NCBI GenBank assembly: GCA_020726505.1
Contig: JAHLEZ010000016.1
Coordinates: 1,054,001-1,118,000 of the forward strand
Origin: Leptodontidium sp. MPI-SDFR-AT-0119
Lineage: Eukaryota; Ascomycota; Leotiomycetes; Helotiales; Leptodontidiaceae
Direction of reading: 5' to 3'
DNA length: 64,000 nt
In this document: in pieces, positions 52,263 to 63,640 of the stretch
How the letters are laid out: each line of letters opens with the position of its first letter
How positions within the stretch are numbered: position 1 is the stretch's first letter
Position numbers and translations under genes: made by a program
The notes under the pieces: model-generated
What the model was told of the DNA's origin: nothing
The model's input: only the letters and a program-made list of their open reading frames with translations
Databases searched by the model: none

Positions 52263-52537
52263 TGGGAATAGCCCCTAATTTCTTTTGTCACATAACTACG
52301 CTAGTCCTTCGCATATATAAGGAGCTAATACTTAATTATAAAACGTTAAGAACGTAACACTAGATATATTTTATTTATTAGAACCTTTTCCCTCCCCTTC
52401 TTTACCGATTCGTACTCTTTAAATATGTAATATCTTTAGATTTAATTGATTTGTTATTTATAGAGCCTAGAATCTCCTCCGGTGGCTCGTTATATACTAC
52501 CCTCTTGTTGTGTGGATTGGGGTTCGTCCCTCCTACA
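52263..52537 (+). repeat. Gypsy-B 3' LTR (plus copy)
   Basis: About 275 bp, starts TGGGAATAGCCCC, ends CTCCTACA; matches the complement of 58958-59196, which lacks about 36 bp in the middle. Confidence 0.8.
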
Positions 52538-53242
52538 TTACTAAATAAAACGCCGTTTTATATACTTAATAACTAAGTTATTAACTCTAAAATCTTTCAT
52601 AATTCCTGCTTTATTTATATTTTATTAATTTTTAAGTAAAATAGCCTTAATAGTTAAAACCTCTAATTTATAAAACTAAGGCTTAATAACATTAGTAGTT
52701 ACATTATTAACACGTATAAAGTTAATAAAATACTACTTCTTAGTATTAAGAATAGGATTCCGCTTAAAAAACTGTTATACTTATCTTTTTCCGAGTAATA
52801 TAGGGTCTCCTTAAAGTATACAAAGTCGGTTCTTAAAAAGTCGTACTTGCGTATAAGTAATACTAAATCCTAATGTCTCCTAAGTTAAAATCTAATGTGT
52901 AAGACGCTCTTTTAACACCGTAGGTAGCCTTTACAATTGACTAGTAGCTTATTAATAGGTAGTTATATTATAATATTAGCCTTAGAGGGTAGACTTTAGT
53001 ATGCCTTATTCTTTTGAGGCCTGTCGTAAGGACTTGCCGTTTTTAATCGTCTTAAGAGCTAGAACTATGTCGTCTTCGGTATATTTTAGTATAATAATTG
53101 TTTTAATTAATATTTTAAAAATCAAGAAAATTAATAAGAGAATAAGATAATTATTAATTATTAAAAGTAAGTAGGTAAAAAAGCGGTGTACTAAGCGAGG
53201 TGCGTGGAATGGAGGGGTGCGCGGAATAGTGGGGTGGGGACT
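52538..53242 (-). mobile_element. Fot1/pogo-like DNA transposon, 5' end, copy B (truncated)
   Basis: On the minus strand it starts AGTCCCCACCCCACT at 53242 and matches copy A base for base over its end region and first transposase codons, without the 163-bp insertion. The transposase reads KYTEDDIVLALKTIKNGKSL, a Psq/Fot1 DNA-binding start, then RLTH-stop-ILT and ETLGF...QVRLF, as in Fot1 proteins. Cut by the Gypsy-B LTR at 52537. Confidence 0.8.
52930..53082 (-). pseudogene. Fot1/pogo-like transposase N-terminus (copy B)
   Basis: The Psq-type helix-turn-helix is nearly intact (TEDDIVLALKTIKNGKSLRQ) and is followed by a stop where a conserved aromatic/basic residue is usual. This is the clearest evidence for the family of both copies. 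Confidence 0.8.
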
Positions 53243-53499
53243 TGATTGTGCCTCACAATTTTATGCTATAATAATCTCGGGGTGTTCGATCTTAAAACTA
53301 ATTACTAGTTGGTGACCAAGTAGAAGATATAGATCGCTCATATCCGTATACCATGCTATAACTTCACTTCGATAATACAGGACCGCATATATACAGCTAG
53401 GTAGCTTTCAATACAAACCAGACTTCGATTCATCGTTGATTCAATTGATTGATCGTGAACTGATTGCTCCCCTGTCAATCTTCCACTGCTCGCACGTGC
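53243..53499. other. Boundary between transposon block and gene island
   Basis: GC content recovers to host level; no gene. Probably contains the 3' end of the DUF1593 gene's transcript. Confidence 0.5.
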
Positions 53500-55111
53500 T
53501 TACGTTGCGGGATAGGTCAACAGAATTCGCTTATACCTCCTAAGCGGCAGTGGAGCTGTCTTGCTTGTGACCTGAAGGATGAGATGGATAGTGAATGGTC
53601 TGGGGATAAACTGAATGAGTTCCGTGGCGGCGGGCGCTCGCGGAACTGTAACCCGAACCTTGGGACCGACGACGGTATTTTTGAACCCGGCGTCGTTGCT
53701 GGCCAAAGTGCCGTTGGTGCCAGATGGTGCGGCGAGGGACTCGAGTCGGGCATTCACCAAGCTGGGAGCTTGGGCAACGATGACGGAGGGTTCCTGGTAC
53801 TGGTACCATTGGAAGTCGAGGCCGGAGGTGCTCGAGGGATTGTCTGGATCGTAGGAGGCACTGGCATCGAGTACTATGGTCTGATTGCTCGTGACGGTGA
53901 TGTTGAGGAATTCTACGCTCGAACTGCCGTTAACGGAGGGCACCGGTGGGTGTGAGGCCTGGGAGAAATCAGATGTCAATGACCACTTGATTCTCGAGGC
54001 AAAATCGTTTTGATAGTGGTCTCTCCAGCGATAAATCGTTGCTTGAGCCTGAGTACGGCTTACCCCATCTCTTCCGATGACCGTATCCTCAGTATTGGCG
54101 TAATGAGGGCTGCCCACGTTCACTGCGTCATATCGGCCTCCCCAGCTGCCGTAGTTAGGGAATTCAGAGCTTCCTAGACCGTTTTGAATGAGATAGAGGA
54201 AGGTTGGAGTGTCTCCCTCCATGAGGAACATGGGAGTTGGATACTCGGCGCCCAGGGGACCGAGCTGCACATTCTCCTTGAGCCAATTGGCCGAAACTTT
54301 CGTGTCGTCTGCGCCAGCAAGGGATGCCGAGATACCCAACCATGTAGCTGAGCCGTACTGGTTGAAAGCGTGGATGGAGGCGATATACACCACGTCCGAA
54401 TATTTGTTTCGGATGTACTCTCCTGTGTCGTCTTGGTCGGAGATAGTATAAACCCTCAGGCGTGACCTCAGACGCGCTGCTTCCTTCTTGGACTTGGTGC
54501 GTTCAATATGGTCGAGGGCTTGGGCGAGCGTGTTGGAGCCTCCCCATACAGTAACCCACAAGGGATCTGAAGACTCGCACAGAGCCTTGACCAGCTTCAG
54601 AGCGCCCTCGCTAGCGGGCTGTGTCAGAGCCGCCTTGCCGTAGACCTGTACATGTGATCTTAGTAATGGAATTTGTGAATTCGGGGCGGAAAGGAAGACG
54701 TACGTTCGGTCCCGACGTGATTAGGGACAAAAGCTCTTTTGCACTTGGATACTGGGCGTTCGGGTTCACGTGCTGGTTGAGGTTACCAGTCACTTTCCCA
54801 TAGGCGGTGATGATCTGGACCAGGGCCTCGGGATGAGTGGCATTGCGCAACCATGTAGATGTTGTTGCGCAGATGCCCCGTGTGTTGAACTCATTGGAGT
54901 ATAGCAGATATCGCACCATAGACTCCGAATCATCGGGTTCGTTCAGGATATCCGTCAGAATGAAGATTCGCGGCTTTGTTTTGAAGACCTGAAGGCGACT
55001 GAGATCAGGGCTATTGGCGCGTGCAACCACTGCAGATTTGGAGCCGGAGGATGGGAGGGCAGAGCCAACAGATAGGAGCGTCAGAAACGGGACAATCGCA
55101 GAAAGCCTCAT
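53500..55111 (-). CDS. Secreted DUF1593 / Sde182 nucleoside-hydrolase-like protein
   Basis: Exon 1 55111-54704, intron 54703-54646 (58 nt, GTACGT...ACTAAG...TACAG), exon 2 54645-53500; 517 aa. The ATG at 55111 was chosen because the longer frame starts with GTG. It opens with a signal peptide (MRLSAIVPFLTLLSVGSA). The family's nucleoside-hydrolase-like fold starts near residue 43 with RIFILTDILNEPDDSESMVR, an Asp-rich motif resembling the metal/ribose site of nucleoside hydrolases. It continues through WVTVWGGSNTLAQAL and GSWGGRYD. A C-terminal Ig-like beta domain (VLDASASYDPDNP; HLILQVTSKT...LRRYKRILLTYP) closes it at the usual place. Bacterial relatives are reported as cellulose-binding or glycan-related; the substrate is unknown. 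The reading frame is intact. It is divergent from the sugar porter at 55834. Confidence 0.88.
54646..54703 (-). other. Intron of the DUF1593 gene
   Basis: 58 nt on the minus strand, GTACGT donor, TTACTAAGA branch region, TACAG acceptor; phase 0. Joining restores ...SGPN-VYGKAALTQ..., the family's expected sequence. Confidence 0.85.
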
Positions 55112-55833
55112 AGTAAAGATCAGGCAAAGGATGGGGTTGAAAGGCACAGTGTCGAGCCTGAGACTCTTGGCCTCAGGAGCCAGCCATTTTATAGACTCTC
55201 ACGATGTTCATGTTGAAGGGGTTAGGATTGCCTCTTTCGACTAACTGTCGTCCCCGATGGGCATCTCATCTCCAAACTACCAGCGCACCCCAGGCTTTCG
55301 CTTCGGACACGACTCGGGATGTCAACGGGAGTCGGCCCTTTGTCTTTGTTTATAAGCCTAGCGAGTGCAGATCCCCCAATGCCCCGCACCGCTGAGCCGA
55401 GCCGAGCTTAGTAGCGCGTCGCTTGGCTCTCGCGTACGGGTACTAGTATTCCCACCAATGCCACTGCCGCTAACCACTACTTCTTACCTATTACAGAGGT
55501 ACTCCCAACTGCCGTCAATGTTGACGAACAAACTCGCATCTCCGTAACGGGCAGCCAGAGGCACCGTGCCCTCTGATGGAGAACCCCTTTGCCATCCCCA
55601 AAGAGGCAACATTTACCGTCACCTAATTATGACATGATGCATCATTCTCCCTGCAAGTAGAGCAACTCTAATCCATCCACCCATCCATAAATGTCACACA
55701 CACACACACATATATATATATTGACGTCTTTCCACCCACCAACTCTTTCGTCCCTCCAGCGTAATCGTCATTCCTTCTCCCACCCTTCCCTCTCTCATCA
55801 CCAACACATTGCAACATCGCCACCTTCGCCATC
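55112..55833. promoter_or_regulatory. Shared divergent promoter region
   Basis: 722 bp between the start codons of the DUF1593 gene (minus) and the sugar porter (plus). Contains a (CA)n(TA)n dinucleotide run at about 55693-55720 and a C/T-rich stretch just before 55834, common in fungal core promoters. No specific regulator site was identified by eye. Confidence 0.5.
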
Positions 55834-57840
55834 ATGGCTCCGGTAGAGCTCACGGCAGCGGACATTCGTGTTCAAGCTGCCAGCAAAAACAAGTGGAAGA
55901 CGCTGATGAAGAATCCGAAAATCATGGTCATTGCCTTCTTCGCTTCGTAAGTGGGACATCGCCCTTCACACACACACACATGAGTCGGCTGCTGACCCTC
56001 CCTCAGGTTTGGAGGGTTTGAGTATGGATACCAGCAAGGAGTCCTCGGCCAGTCTCTCGTCATGACGAGATTCGTCGACAACTTCCCTTCCGTCATGAAG
56101 TCATCCGCTGCCACTGGCTGGCTGACGTCTGTCCTGCAGTTAGGCGGAATCCTTGGGAGCTTGACAGCTGGCGTCTTCGGGGAAGTCTTCTCGAGAAAGT
56201 ATACCATGTTCTCTGCTTGTTGCTGGGTGATCCTGGGAAGCTATCTCTACTGCGGCGCAACCTATCACAACCCGAAGATGCTCTATGCGGGCAGATTCTT
56301 CACTGGGCTTGGTGCTGGAACATTCAGTGGCGTTGGGTACGTCTAATCTTCCTCCTCCTCCAGTTGTTGTCATCGAGTCGCGAAGAGTGTGCACTAATAT
56401 CGCTCCACTTGCAGGCCACTTTACAATGCCGAGATCTCTGCCCCCGAACTTCGCGGCTTTCTCGTTTCCTTCTACCAGCTCGCTACTATCCTGGGTATCA
56501 TGCTTTCATTCTGGGTTGGTTACGGCAGTAATCACATCGGAGGAATTGGTGAAGGGCAGTTAAATATGGCTTGGCGCCTCCCTTCTATCATCCAAGGCAT
56601 TCCCGCGGTCTGTCTCGCTGCGGGAATCTTTTGGCTGCCATTCTCTCCCCGTTGGCTCGTTAGCAAAGGAAGAGATGAGAAAGCAATCGATACCCTAGCG
56701 TGGCTAAGGAAGCTTCCAAGGGATCACGAATTGATCTTAGTCGAATACAAGGAGATTAAAGCAGAATGTCTTTTCGAAGAACGCATCTTCGACCGCCAAT
56801 TCCCCCATCTCTCTGGCAAGAACAAGGCAAGCATTTGGAAGAAGGAGGTTATTCAGTACTACGCTATTGTCAGAACCTGGGATAACTTCAAGCGAGTTTC
56901 AACCGCATGGCTTGTTATGTTTTTCCAGCAATGGTGCGCAATCCCTAGAGACTGATTTCACACTCCCACCTCCCCCCCTCCTTGCATGTCGCTGACCCTG
57001 ACAATAGGTCTGGAATCGATGCGATAATCTACTATGCTGCTCAAGTTTTTCAGTCCTTGGGTCTAACGGGCGGAACTCAGGCATTGCTCGCCACTGGCGT
57101 CACAGGAGTGGTGTTCTTCGTTTGTACCATTCCAGCAATGCTCGTCATTGACAAAGTTGGCCGGAAACCTATGCTCATTGTCGGTTCGATTGTCATGTTC
57201 GCCACCATGGTTATTGCTGGGATCATCGTTGCTAATTTCCGTCATGACTGGAGCCACCACGCTAATGCAGGTTGGGTTGCCGTAGTTGCTATCTGGATAT
57301 ATGTCGGCGCGTTTGGTGCGACTTGGGGTCCAGTCAGCTGGACGCTTGGTTAGTAATCCGTTGCTTAAATTCAGGAGTGATTTGAGAGACTAACATCTTT
57401 ATTGTTTCTGAGATTTTCCCTCTCTCCATTCGGGCTAAGGGAGCATCAATAGGCGCTTCTTCTAATTGGGTACGTCTCATTCTATATCCAGGTCACGATC
57501 CACCCATGTCTGACAGCAAACGTTACGTGTCTAGGTTAATAACTTTGCTATTGCTTTCTTCGTGCCCCCAATGTTTGAACATTGGGCTTGGGGAACATAT
57601 ATCTTCTTTGCGGTATTCTTGGCTGGTGGCACTGTCTGGGTCTGGCTTTGTTTACCAGAAACCAAGAATGCGACTCTTGAGGACATGGACCGGGTTTTCA
57701 AGAGCCACAATGGGGAGATCGATGCTCTTTTGCTGGAAGAATGCAGAAGAGAGGTTGGTCTGACTGAAGTTCTCGAGACTGCGGCGATCGAGTCGGTAGA
57801 TATCAAGACCGAGAAGACTTCACAGGCTGACTCTGTCTAA
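55834..57840 (+). CDS. MFS sugar porter (hexose/pentose transporter type), atypical splice site
   Basis: Six exons: 55834-55946, 56007-56336, 56415-56933, 57008-57348, 57405-57469, 57535-57840; the sum is 1,674 nt, 557 aa. Sugar-porter signatures are in order: FGGFEYGYQQGVLGQS (TM1), EVFSRKY (loop 2-3), GRFFTGLGAGTFSGVGPLYN, ISAPELRG, LPFSPRWLVSKGR, FQQWSGIDAIIYYA, DKVGRKP, WGPVSWTL-V-SEIFPLSIRAKG, and PETKNATLEDMD at the end. It should import a monosaccharide or related sugar across the plasma membrane; the substrate cannot be read from sequence. Introns 1-3 and 5 have GT...AG. Intron 4 (57349-57404) has a good GTTAGT donor and GACTAAC branch site but ends TTG. The next AG (57412) would shift the frame. 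So the gene is either spliced at a non-canonical GT-TG intron or newly broken. Confidence 0.85.
57349..57404 (+). other. Intron 4 of the sugar porter, no AG acceptor in frame
   Basis: GTTAGT donor, GACTAAC branch at about 57389-57395, and in-frame exon resumption at TTTCTGAG (57405), which restores the family's WTLVSEIFP string. The intron then ends in ATTG. Ordinary AG acceptors nearby give a frameshift (57412) or an intron too short to splice (57374). Confidence 0.7.
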
Positions 57841-58689
57841 TTGAGTTGTACATTGGAGGATAAGTGGAGGAGCGGGTCTGTGTCAATGTTTTTTGAGGCC
57901 TCCTTATTTCATATGAAGAATGGCATCTCTCAATCTATAATTAGCTCCCTCCTTAGATAATATCATATTAGCCGTAAAGACTAGATAGAAGTGAAGAGAA
58001 CCCGGGGATAAAAGGATAAAGTAAAGAGAGAAGTATGAGGCTTAGTAGGGTGGCAAAGACACACAATTCATATTATTTCCTTCTCTAACTCTAGTTCAAT
58101 TAATTAGTTCATAATCCTGGGCGGGTACAGTTGCTTGCAAAATCGGCTTCGCCCTTGTTCGCTCTGAAAAAGCTCTGAGCACGCACCACCTCAACCACTT
58201 TTGGCGCTGATACCGTACATGTTTGTCATCCCATGTAGTCTATGGTACTGTACTGCAGGTAGTATCTGAAACTCCCCCCAAATATGATTATACAAGTATT
58301 ATTCTTAACTGGGCACTTGGCTCGTACTTCGTAATCTTATCCCCGCATCTATTATAGAAAGTATATTACGGACACCCAACGCGAGCACGTCAAAGGCACT
58401 AAATATATGATTAGCCCGGAATCAGCGTAATAAATAAAAAAAAAATGAATTATAATTTAATTATAATCATAATTAATTAATTTAATTTGATTATAAAAAT
58501 TTGACTATGATTTTGATTTGATTTAAGTATAATTTAATTATAATCAAATATAATTAATAATTTTCTAAAAGAATTAATAAAATATAAGTTAATTAATAAT
58601 TAAATAATTCAATAAGATGATTTATTAAATAAATAAACTAACTAATTAATAAACTAATAAATTAATTAATTTCAAATCTATTATCTTTT
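57841..58689. other. 3' flank of the sugar porter, then AT-rich simple sequence
   Basis: Host-like to about 58.43 kb; from there to 58.69 kb short AT motifs (AATTATAATTTAATTATAATC and similar) recur. No gene. Confidence 0.5.
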
Positions 58690-58950
58690 AATTTACTTCC
58701 TTATTTTCTAAATTATCTTCTTTTTTATTAAAAAGACCTTAACTTTTTAAGGCTATAATATACTCAAAAGTATTTTTATTTAGCCTATGTTAATCTTTAT
58801 TAATTATTTTAGCTCCTTGACTAAAAAACCTCTCGAAAGAAGCCGAAGTTGTAAGTATTTATAAATAATTTCGAGCTAATAAAGATAAAATAGGATATTT
58901 GTCTTTATTATTAGTCCAAAAAGACAAAGGTTTAATTTATAAAATATTAA
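58690..58950 (-). pseudogene. hAT transposase C-terminal (dimerisation) remnant
   Basis: The minus frame reads PLSFWTNNKDKYPILSLLAR, then TTSASFERFFSQGAKII, HRLNKNTFEYIIALKS and GLF. This is the hAT C-terminal dimerisation region in its usual order (WWxxNxxxYPxLSxLARxYL...TSASSERxFS...RxRLxPxxFE). The upstream part is cut away by the Gypsy-B LTR that begins at 58958. Confidence 0.85.
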
Positions 58951-58957
58951 TTAGTAT

Positions 58958-59196
58958 TGTGGGAGAGACGAACCCTAATCTATATAACAAGAGGGTAATA
59001 TATAGCGAGCCACCGGGGGAGATTCTAGGCTCTGTAAATAACAAATTAATTAAATCTAAAGATATCATATATTTAAAGAGCACGAATTGGCAAAGGAGAG
59101 GAGGGAAAAGAGTTCTAATAAATAAAATATATCTAGTGTTACGTTTTTAACGTTTTATAGTTATGTGACAAAAGAAATTAGCGGCTGTCCCCGCCA
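58958..59196 (-). repeat. Gypsy-B 3' LTR (minus copy)
   Basis: About 239 bp. On the minus strand TGGCGGGGACAGCCGC...CTCCCACA. Lacks about 36 bp that are present in the 52263-52537 LTR after CACATAACTA. Confidence 0.8.
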
Positions 59197-62100
59197 TATA
59201 CGTCCTTCCCTTTAAAGACTTTACTCGTCCTTAAGTAATATATACTAAAAAGAAGTAAATAACTAATTAAAGCGTCTCAAATCGCTAATAAGATATTATA
59301 TAATTAATATATATAAAGTCCGTAATAGTTAACTTATTACCTTTAAAATAAATAATCGTCTCGCTTAGTACCTTCTTGCCCCCTTATATAAGGCTAGTTC
59401 TCCCCTATTAACTTTTTAACTTTAACTCCTTAAATATAATAACCTCTCTTTAGTACTATTTTCTTTATAAAGCACCTTAACGCGTCTCGATCTCTTTCCT
59501 CCTTCTTTTTATTAATTAAATAATACTTCTTATACCTTCTCTTATTATAACACCTCTAAATAAAGTAAACTTTCTCGCTAAGCTTATATTAAAATTAACT
59601 TTACTATTACTTTTCTTATACTACTAAGGCAAGATCTTCTTTTACTTAATAATAACTTTAGTTACTATAACTCTAAGTATCTTTAAAAGTCTCTTTACTA
59701 CTAATTCTTCGCTATTTAATACTTTTAAGGCAATAACCTTAGCCTTTATTATTAACTTTAGCGCGCTATTAGAGCTTAGCACCTTCAACTTCGTTATTAC
59801 TTAGTCGTAGAGGTGACGTAATAGAGAGCTTTCCTTACTTACTTACTTCTTTCTTATTAAATAGTAACTTCTTCCGTAACACTTACGTTAACTTATATAT
59901 AATCTTTACTTAGCTTTCCCGCACCTCGATCTCTAAATAATAACTTTAATATAAAGTCAAGTCGCCTTAATATAGTAAGTTAACCTTTTATAATACTATC
60001 TAAACTCTATTAACTTCTTATAAACCTTTAAGAAAAGTCCTTTGTTATTAGCCACCTTAGAGGTGCTATCGAAATCGGTTCGTATCTCAGCTTAAGCGCT
60101 CTCAGCTTTAATACTAAAGGTTAATACTATAAAGGTCTTAACGCGTCTTAACTTCGTAAGTTATACTCTTATCTCTTCTCTTGTACTTAACTAGCTATTT
60201 ATAAATTATACTAATACCTTTCTTACACTAATCGTAATACGACTACTATCTTTAGTCTTTAACTTATGTTTTAAGAAATGCCTAAAGTGAACTTTAAGAC
60301 TTTACCTTAAACTAGTTAAGTATTAAACTACTTAACGTCTTTATAGCGCTAGTACTTATATTCTCTTTATAAGTTAAAGAAACGATATCTTTTATCTCCT
60401 TTAGGCTCGTAAACTTAATAAGAATTATAAGTAACTTTATTTAATACTTATATTAAACTCTACTCCTTAAGTTTAAAACGTGCGTATTACGCTGTATTAA
60501 TCTTCCCTTAAAAATAAGTCGCTAAGTAACTTTCGGGTCCCTTTATAAACGCGTTTATATTATACTTACGTAAGTTATACTATTAGGGATAAGTGATATT
60601 ATTCCACCAGTCTCTCATTAATTAGTTAGTTAGTTAAGGTAAGGGCTAGACTCGCCACTTCGAAGGTTTATAACAAAAAGCCGGGAGAAATAAGTAAACT
60701 AACGATCGTAATATGTCGAGTAAGGTTAAGAGGCTATAATAAGTTCTTGGTTCTTAGTGTAGTGGAAATGGCCCCTTCTCTTTTTAATAAGTAAGTCACC
60801 TCCTATTATTAAAGCTAATAAAGAGTCTTTAAAATAGCTAAGCTTTTTAGGGGCAAAAGATTTTAATTAACTTAAGTATTATTAAGCTAGTAATAGTTAA
60901 GTATAAGATAACATACTATAAGGTCTTATTAGCTAAGATCTTCTCGGAATAGTAGTTTAGTTATAGTTAAGGTCTCTTAATTACTTCAGTTCTTTAATAA
61001 GAGTTAAAGGACTTGTTATTAATTTTGAGGTCGAAGCTAAACTTGACTCTTAACTAGTTACTTTATAGATTATTAGCTTTGTCCCTGTCCGTTCTACTTA
61101 ACGACACCTCTTAGAATAATATAATAAGCGATAACGAAATATTTATAAGAATACTTAAGGTCGCTTCCTTAGCCTTAATTAATTATTAATACTTATTATT
61201 AAACCTAACTAAAGGTCAAGGGTATAAAGTCTTTATTACTTTAGTAATATTAACGCGAGCCTAAAATAACGGCACTCTTACTTATAAGTCTATTATAGTT
61301 ATAAAATTATTATATTATATTTAAAAGTTGTTTATAACTTATAATCTCTTACTAGTACTTTAAGTATAAAGTATATTACCTCTTATTTATTAATACTAAT
61401 AAATAATAAGAGAAGTCTTTATTCTTTTAGACTTTTTAATAAGAGGGGACTAAGAGGTATTAACGTATATATAAAAGAGGCCCTAACTTAATAAGCGAGA
61501 GACTTTAAATAAAGCTAATTAGGGGTAATCGACTAATACTTAATCCCTAAAAAGTTCACTAATTAAAGGTCGTCGGCTAATAGTATACTTAGACCTTTAA
61601 TATGTGAGGCGGGGTTAGCTTTAGTTATATTATAGTTATTAACTTAAGGTTTTAGAAAACACGACTCTAATTCTAAGTGTGTTATTAGCTCTTTACTAAG
61701 AGGTTTCTTAAACTTTTACTTACTTTATATAAATCGTGTGATTTACTTATTAGTTTAAGGCTAGTTTGTTAATAATACTCTTAGTGTCGTCTTTTATAAA
61801 TCGCTATATATTACGTCGGGATTAATAACTCTATAAGTATTAACTTTGTCCTTAAGAATAATAGACTTACTTTATTATTTCCTTTTTTTTTATATTAATT
61901 ATTAAGAGTTAATACTTAAGTATATTACGTCTATATTCTTCGGGGTGTCTAATACGTTAGACTCGAATTTTTGGCCTAAGTCATAAGTTCAACCTGCCGT
62001 TTTAAAATCTAGTCTTGCGGATCGAGCCTAATAATTAGCCTATTTAAACGAAGTTACTTTTTGCCGCCTAAAATATCGCCGGCTTAATAATAATAATCTC

Positions 62101-62689
62101 GTTCTAAACTTATTATATATTTGTATATAATAAGTAGTTTATAAGGACACTAGTTTCTTATTAAGTTTTATTCTAAGAAATAAGTGTTTTTATAACGTAG
62201 GGCTAATATTCTCTTTGACTTACTTAAGGCTATATAGGCTCTTCTTTGTGTTTATTATAATATTAAGGTGTCTTAAATCGTGGTTCTTAGTAATACGAAG
62301 TCGGTTTAGCGATTATTTTAATGATTTTAATATGCGGTAATATGTCGTCCCCCCCTTTAAAGACTAAGAGTACGTCCTTATATTAGCTCCTTAACACTAA
62401 AGCCTTAATACTAACGTATTAGCTTTAAGTTTTGTGTCGCGACAGTTACTCGTAGAAGTAAGTGATAATTATTAAGGCCAAGTTTATTTAACTAAAGAAA
62501 TATTATCGGCGACGTTAATATATAAAGCGTATATATTTATTTTAAGTTAAATACTACTTAGTACTTACTATGCTATTATATTAACAATTCAAGGACTTTA
62601 ATTACTATTTTATTATCCTTAATATATTATATTGTCGGAATTGTAAGGTTCTCTAAGAATTCGGGGTTATTAAAGTATTATAAATTAAT

Positions 62690-63640
62690 GCCTAGTTTAA
62701 GATTAAGAGGAGTCAAGTTGTCGTCTTTACTAAGGCCTCTCTTACTTTATTATTATTATAAATAAAGTTATTCCTATTATAAAAGAGCTTAAGCTTATTA
62801 CCGGGGAAGGTTTATTATAACTAAGGGCTATTATCGCCGAGTTCCTTAAGTTTATAATAACCTTTATTAGTATAAGTTTTAGTGATCTCGTAAGGACTTA
62901 GCCACCTGAAGTCGAGTGTTTAGTTTAAAGATATATTATTCTCTTATACTAAGTCCTAGTAAAGTACTAAATCTTTCTTTTTAAATAGTCTCTTTTATAT
63001 ATTATATTTAAAATCAAAGGCTTCCTTGCCTTCTTAACGACGTCGAGTCTTTTTAAAGATAGCCTTATTAATATGTTCTTATTTTATTTAAAACTATATA
63101 GCCTTAAGTTATAATAACTTCGATTAGTCACAAACCTCTTTAGTAAATAATATTCTTTACGTAAGGTTCCTTGTTTTAATAAGAAAAATCGCTTCTCTAT
63201 TATATATTATATAAAATAGTATATAACTAGTTAGACTATATATAATAGTTCTATTAGTAAATAACACTGCGAAAAGGTTATTAGTTTAACGCCCTTTTAT
63301 TTTTAATAAAGCGTTCTTAATAAGTCTATAGCCTCGTTCGATCATTCTGTTAACTCTAGCGTTATATACCGAGATCTTAATTCACTCGACCTCTATTTTA
63401 TTAAGTAATTCTAATACTTCTTTTATATTCTTAGTTCTTTTATTTATAATAAGTCTCTAAAATAACTTATAATAGTAAATGATATATTCTTAGATAAAAG
63501 CAGTAATGTGTTTAGCCTCTTTAGTAAAGAGAGCTCTAGCTTTAGCTTATCTACTTATATTGTCTCTTATAATAATAAAGTAGCCTTTTCCCTTATGTAA
63601 TAATATATAAGTAATATCTAATGCCCACTTTTCTATGAGT
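62690..63640 (-). pseudogene. Gypsy-B integrase remnant
   Basis: Minus translation: from 63630 down, WALDITYILLHKGKGYFIII-RDN, then KNIKEVLELL, ISVYNARVNRMIERGYRLI. These correspond to the first catalytic Asp region and the N-x-x-x-E-R-GH block of Gypsy integrases. Near 62.9-62.8 kb a basic tail (LDFRWLSPYRI...YYELKELGDNSP) matches the usual integrase C-terminal domain. Numerous stops. Confidence 0.85.

Larger units (their letters stand above)
47029..52537 (+). mobile_element. Gypsy-B, plus-strand partial copy (interrupted by a LINE)
   Basis: Homologous in inverted orientation to 58958-64000. 47029-47214 matches the complement of about 62.69-62.85 kb (end of the integrase ORF). It resumes at 48785 after the LINE and runs to a 3' LTR at 52263-52537. 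Upstream pol is missing, replaced by the Gypsy-A fragment. A polypurine tract (TTTAAAGGGGGGGAAG) ends near 52256. Confidence 0.85.

Noticed and set aside
55112..55147. Longer start for the DUF1593 protein
   Set aside because: The upstream in-frame start is GTG; the ATG at 55111 begins a textbook signal peptide.
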